Below, in pieces: positions 61,811 through 64,000 of a stretch of DNA of 64,000 nt. The notes under the pieces were generated by a model. That model saw nothing but the letters and a program-made list of their open reading frames with translations. It made no database searches and had not been told where the DNA came from. Location: contig JAREIK010000725.1 of NCBI GenBank assembly GCA_029783825.1, positions 32,977 through 96,976 of the forward strand, written 5' to 3'. The translations under genes and the position numbers were made by a program. Position 1 is the first letter of the stretch. Each line of letters begins with the position of its first letter. Source of the DNA: Sapria himalayana (taxonomy: Eukaryota; Streptophyta; Magnoliopsida; Malpighiales; Rafflesiaceae).

Positions 61811-64000
61811 AACAAAATAAATTATTAGTGAGACATATATATTTTAAATTAAACTGGTATATCCTAAATAATAAAGAATAAATCTCATTTTTTTATCATT
61901 TTAATTTTAAATATTCAAATTTAATCATTTATTTGTTTATTTTTATATAAATATTAATTACAAAATAATTTATGAGTTACACAAATATAATTTATATAAA
62001 TTATATTTCATCAAAAAATTATAGATAAACTTTTTAAAAGAAAAAATAATTTCAAAACAAAAAATTATTATATAGTAATATATTTTGCTTTGCTTCTGAA
62101 TCATTTTTTTTTTGTAAATATATTTTAATTGATATCTATCTTATTAATAAAAGATTATTAAGTTATTTTTCATCATTATAATAATATTTATCAATAAAAA
62201 TGTTTATATTGAATTTATAAGATATATAAATATAATAATTATTAAAACTAAATATAGTATTCACTTTTGAAAAAAAAATTAAAATTATTATAATTTCAAA
62301 GGTTATAACCTTTGAAAATGTGAAAAAATAAAAAAAAATAAATTTTTTGTTATTTCATTTTTTAATTAAACCCTTTAGATATACTACTTAATAAATAATA
62401 AATCTCATTTTTATTTCTATTTATTATAATTTTAAATATTAATTTTAATTATTTATAGTTTAATTTTTTAGAAAAATTAATTACAAAATAAATTTCGAGT
62501 GAGAAAAATATTATTTAAATAATTTATTTTAATAAAAAAATATATAAGCTTATAAAAAGATTGAAAATTTTAAAAATTAAATATTATTATTTAGTAATAT
62601 ATTTTAATTTGATTTTGAATCATTTTGTGTTATTTAAATATATTTTAATAAAAATTAATATTATTAATAATAGTTTATTAATTAAATTTTTGATCATTAT
62701 TATAATATCTATCATTAAAATTATTTATATTGAATTTATATGATATATAATTAGTAAGATTAATATAATTATACATGGAATTCACATTTCAAAAAATTTT
62801 AAATATTATTTTATTTTCAAAGGTTATAACCTTGAAAATTAGAAAAAATCAAAAATAGAATTTTAAATTTTTATTATATAAATAAAACCTATAAACCACT
62901 AAATGCCTAAAAACACAAATTGCTAAACTCCTAAATGACAAATCTCCTAAATAATCAAACCATTAAACAGGTATACCATATATAATAAATCATAAATATC
63001 ATTTTAATTTGTATTCATTATAATTTTAAATATTATTTTAATTATTTATTAGTTTATTTTCCATAGAAATATCAATCACAAAATAAATAATGAGTGAGAC
63101 AAATATAATTTTAATAATTTATTTTAAATCTAAAAAAAATAAGCTTATATAAAGAAGTAAAAATTTAAAAACAAAAAATTATTATTTAGTAATATATTTT
63201 ACTTTGATTTTGAATCATTATATATAGGTTTTGCAATTATATTTTAATTGCGATCAATCTTATTAATAATAGTTTATTAATTTATTATTTGATCATTTTT
63301 ATAATATCGAACAATAAAATTACTTATATTCAATTAAAATGTCTTATAATTCTTAAGATATTATAACTAAATATTATATTTACATTTGAAAAAAATTTAA
63401 AAATATTTTATTTTCAAAGGTTATAAGCTTTAAAAATGATAAAAAATCACAAAAATAATTTTTTATTATTTTATTATTTAAATAAAACTTATAAACTACT
63501 AAATGCCTAACCATTTAAATCTCTAGACTCCTAAACCCCAAAACCCACTAAATACTTAAATCATTAAACCTATATAGCCTAAATAATAAATAATAAATCT
63601 CATTTTTATTTGGATTCATTATAATTTTAAATATTCATTTTAATTATTTTTTAGTTTATTTTTATAGAAAAATTAATTACAAAATATATAATGAGTGAGA
63701 CAGATATAATTTAAATAAATTATTTTTTATGAAAAAAAATAAGCCTATAAAAATAAACAAAATTTCAAAAATTTAAAATTTTATTTAGTAATATAATTTA
63801 CTTTGATTTTGAATAATTTTGGGTTCTGCAAATATATTTTAATTAATATTTATCTTATTAATAATAGGTTATTAATTTATTTTTGGGTCACTTATATAAT
63901 ATATATTAATACATTTTTTTATATTGAATCAACAACAAATATAATTATTAAGATTCTATTAACTAAGTATTGTATTCATATTTTAGAACTATTAAAAAAT
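61811..64000 (+). repeat. AT-rich satellite array, block 8
   Basis: Cores near 62301, 62822 and 63419; spacings 521 and 597. The 521-bp interval reflects a ~76-bp deletion near 62370 relative to 41545-41640. The window ends in a marker monomer ('tagaactattaaaaaat') just before its palindrome, so the array continues beyond the window. Confidence 0.92.

Noticed and set aside
1..64000. Organellar (mitochondrial or plastid) or protist origin because of the very high AT content
   Set aside because: No organellar gene, tRNA or rRNA was seen, while hAT transposons with plant-type motifs and 8-bp target duplications indicate nuclear plant DNA.

Overview
The window looks like nuclear DNA of a flowering plant. 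The grounds are five copies of one hAT/Ac-type transposon whose broken transposase has plant-type (RICESLEEPER/DAYSLEEPER-like) motifs, and a degenerate array of the plant telomeric heptamer CCCTAAA. No intact host gene was found. About 70% of the 64 kb is one extremely AT-rich satellite; the rest is the hAT copies and two copies of a 2.5-kb non-satellite block.

Satellite. I located about 70 monomers by their palindromic core. Core-to-core distances fall into classes: about 581-604 bp (standard), about 532-545 bp (one internal deletion), about 735-763 bp (an extra ~150-bp internal duplication) and about 390 bp (a truncated form). In order, a monomer has a palindrome (perfect form 28 bp), a ~80-bp module with 8-bp period of form NNNYTAAA, a run of 'ataataaatctcattttta', a 'ttacaaaataaattatgagtgagac' stretch, a conserved 'aagcttataaaa' (HindIII-like), 'ttttgaatcattttagg', 'ttttgatcattattataatatctatcaata', and 'attgtattcacattt' before the next palindrome. 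Variant monomers recur in the same order, so the array has higher-order structure. Two blocks (2257-3082 and 45781-49424) are inverted.

Layout: satellite 1-6681; hAT copy 1 6682-10080 (right end lost); satellite 10086-13741; hAT copy 2 13742-17436 (both ends); satellite 17437-24112; hAT copy 3 24113-27815 (both ends, perfect 8-bp target duplication); satellite 27816-38455; block N1 38456-40919; satellite 40920-42296; hAT copy 4 42297-43466 (left part lost); satellite 43467-51051; hAT copy 5 51052-53943 (both ends lost); satellite 53944-59335; block N2 59336-61810; satellite 61811-64000.

The main reading: all hAT copies sit in the same position of the same monomer type, next to the same target duplication CTAAATGC wherever that end survives. 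The simplest explanation is one insertion into the 8-bp module, later copied with the surrounding satellite (the copy 2 to copy 3 interval is a ~10.4-kb unit). The N block was likewise copied with its flanks, ~20.9 kb apart. Nothing here acts as a gene system. The likely biology is structural: a satellite that combines a dyad-symmetric core with a telomere-like periodic module, of a kind one would test for a (peri)centromeric or subtelomeric role. All coordinates and spacings were read by eye and may be off by a few bases.
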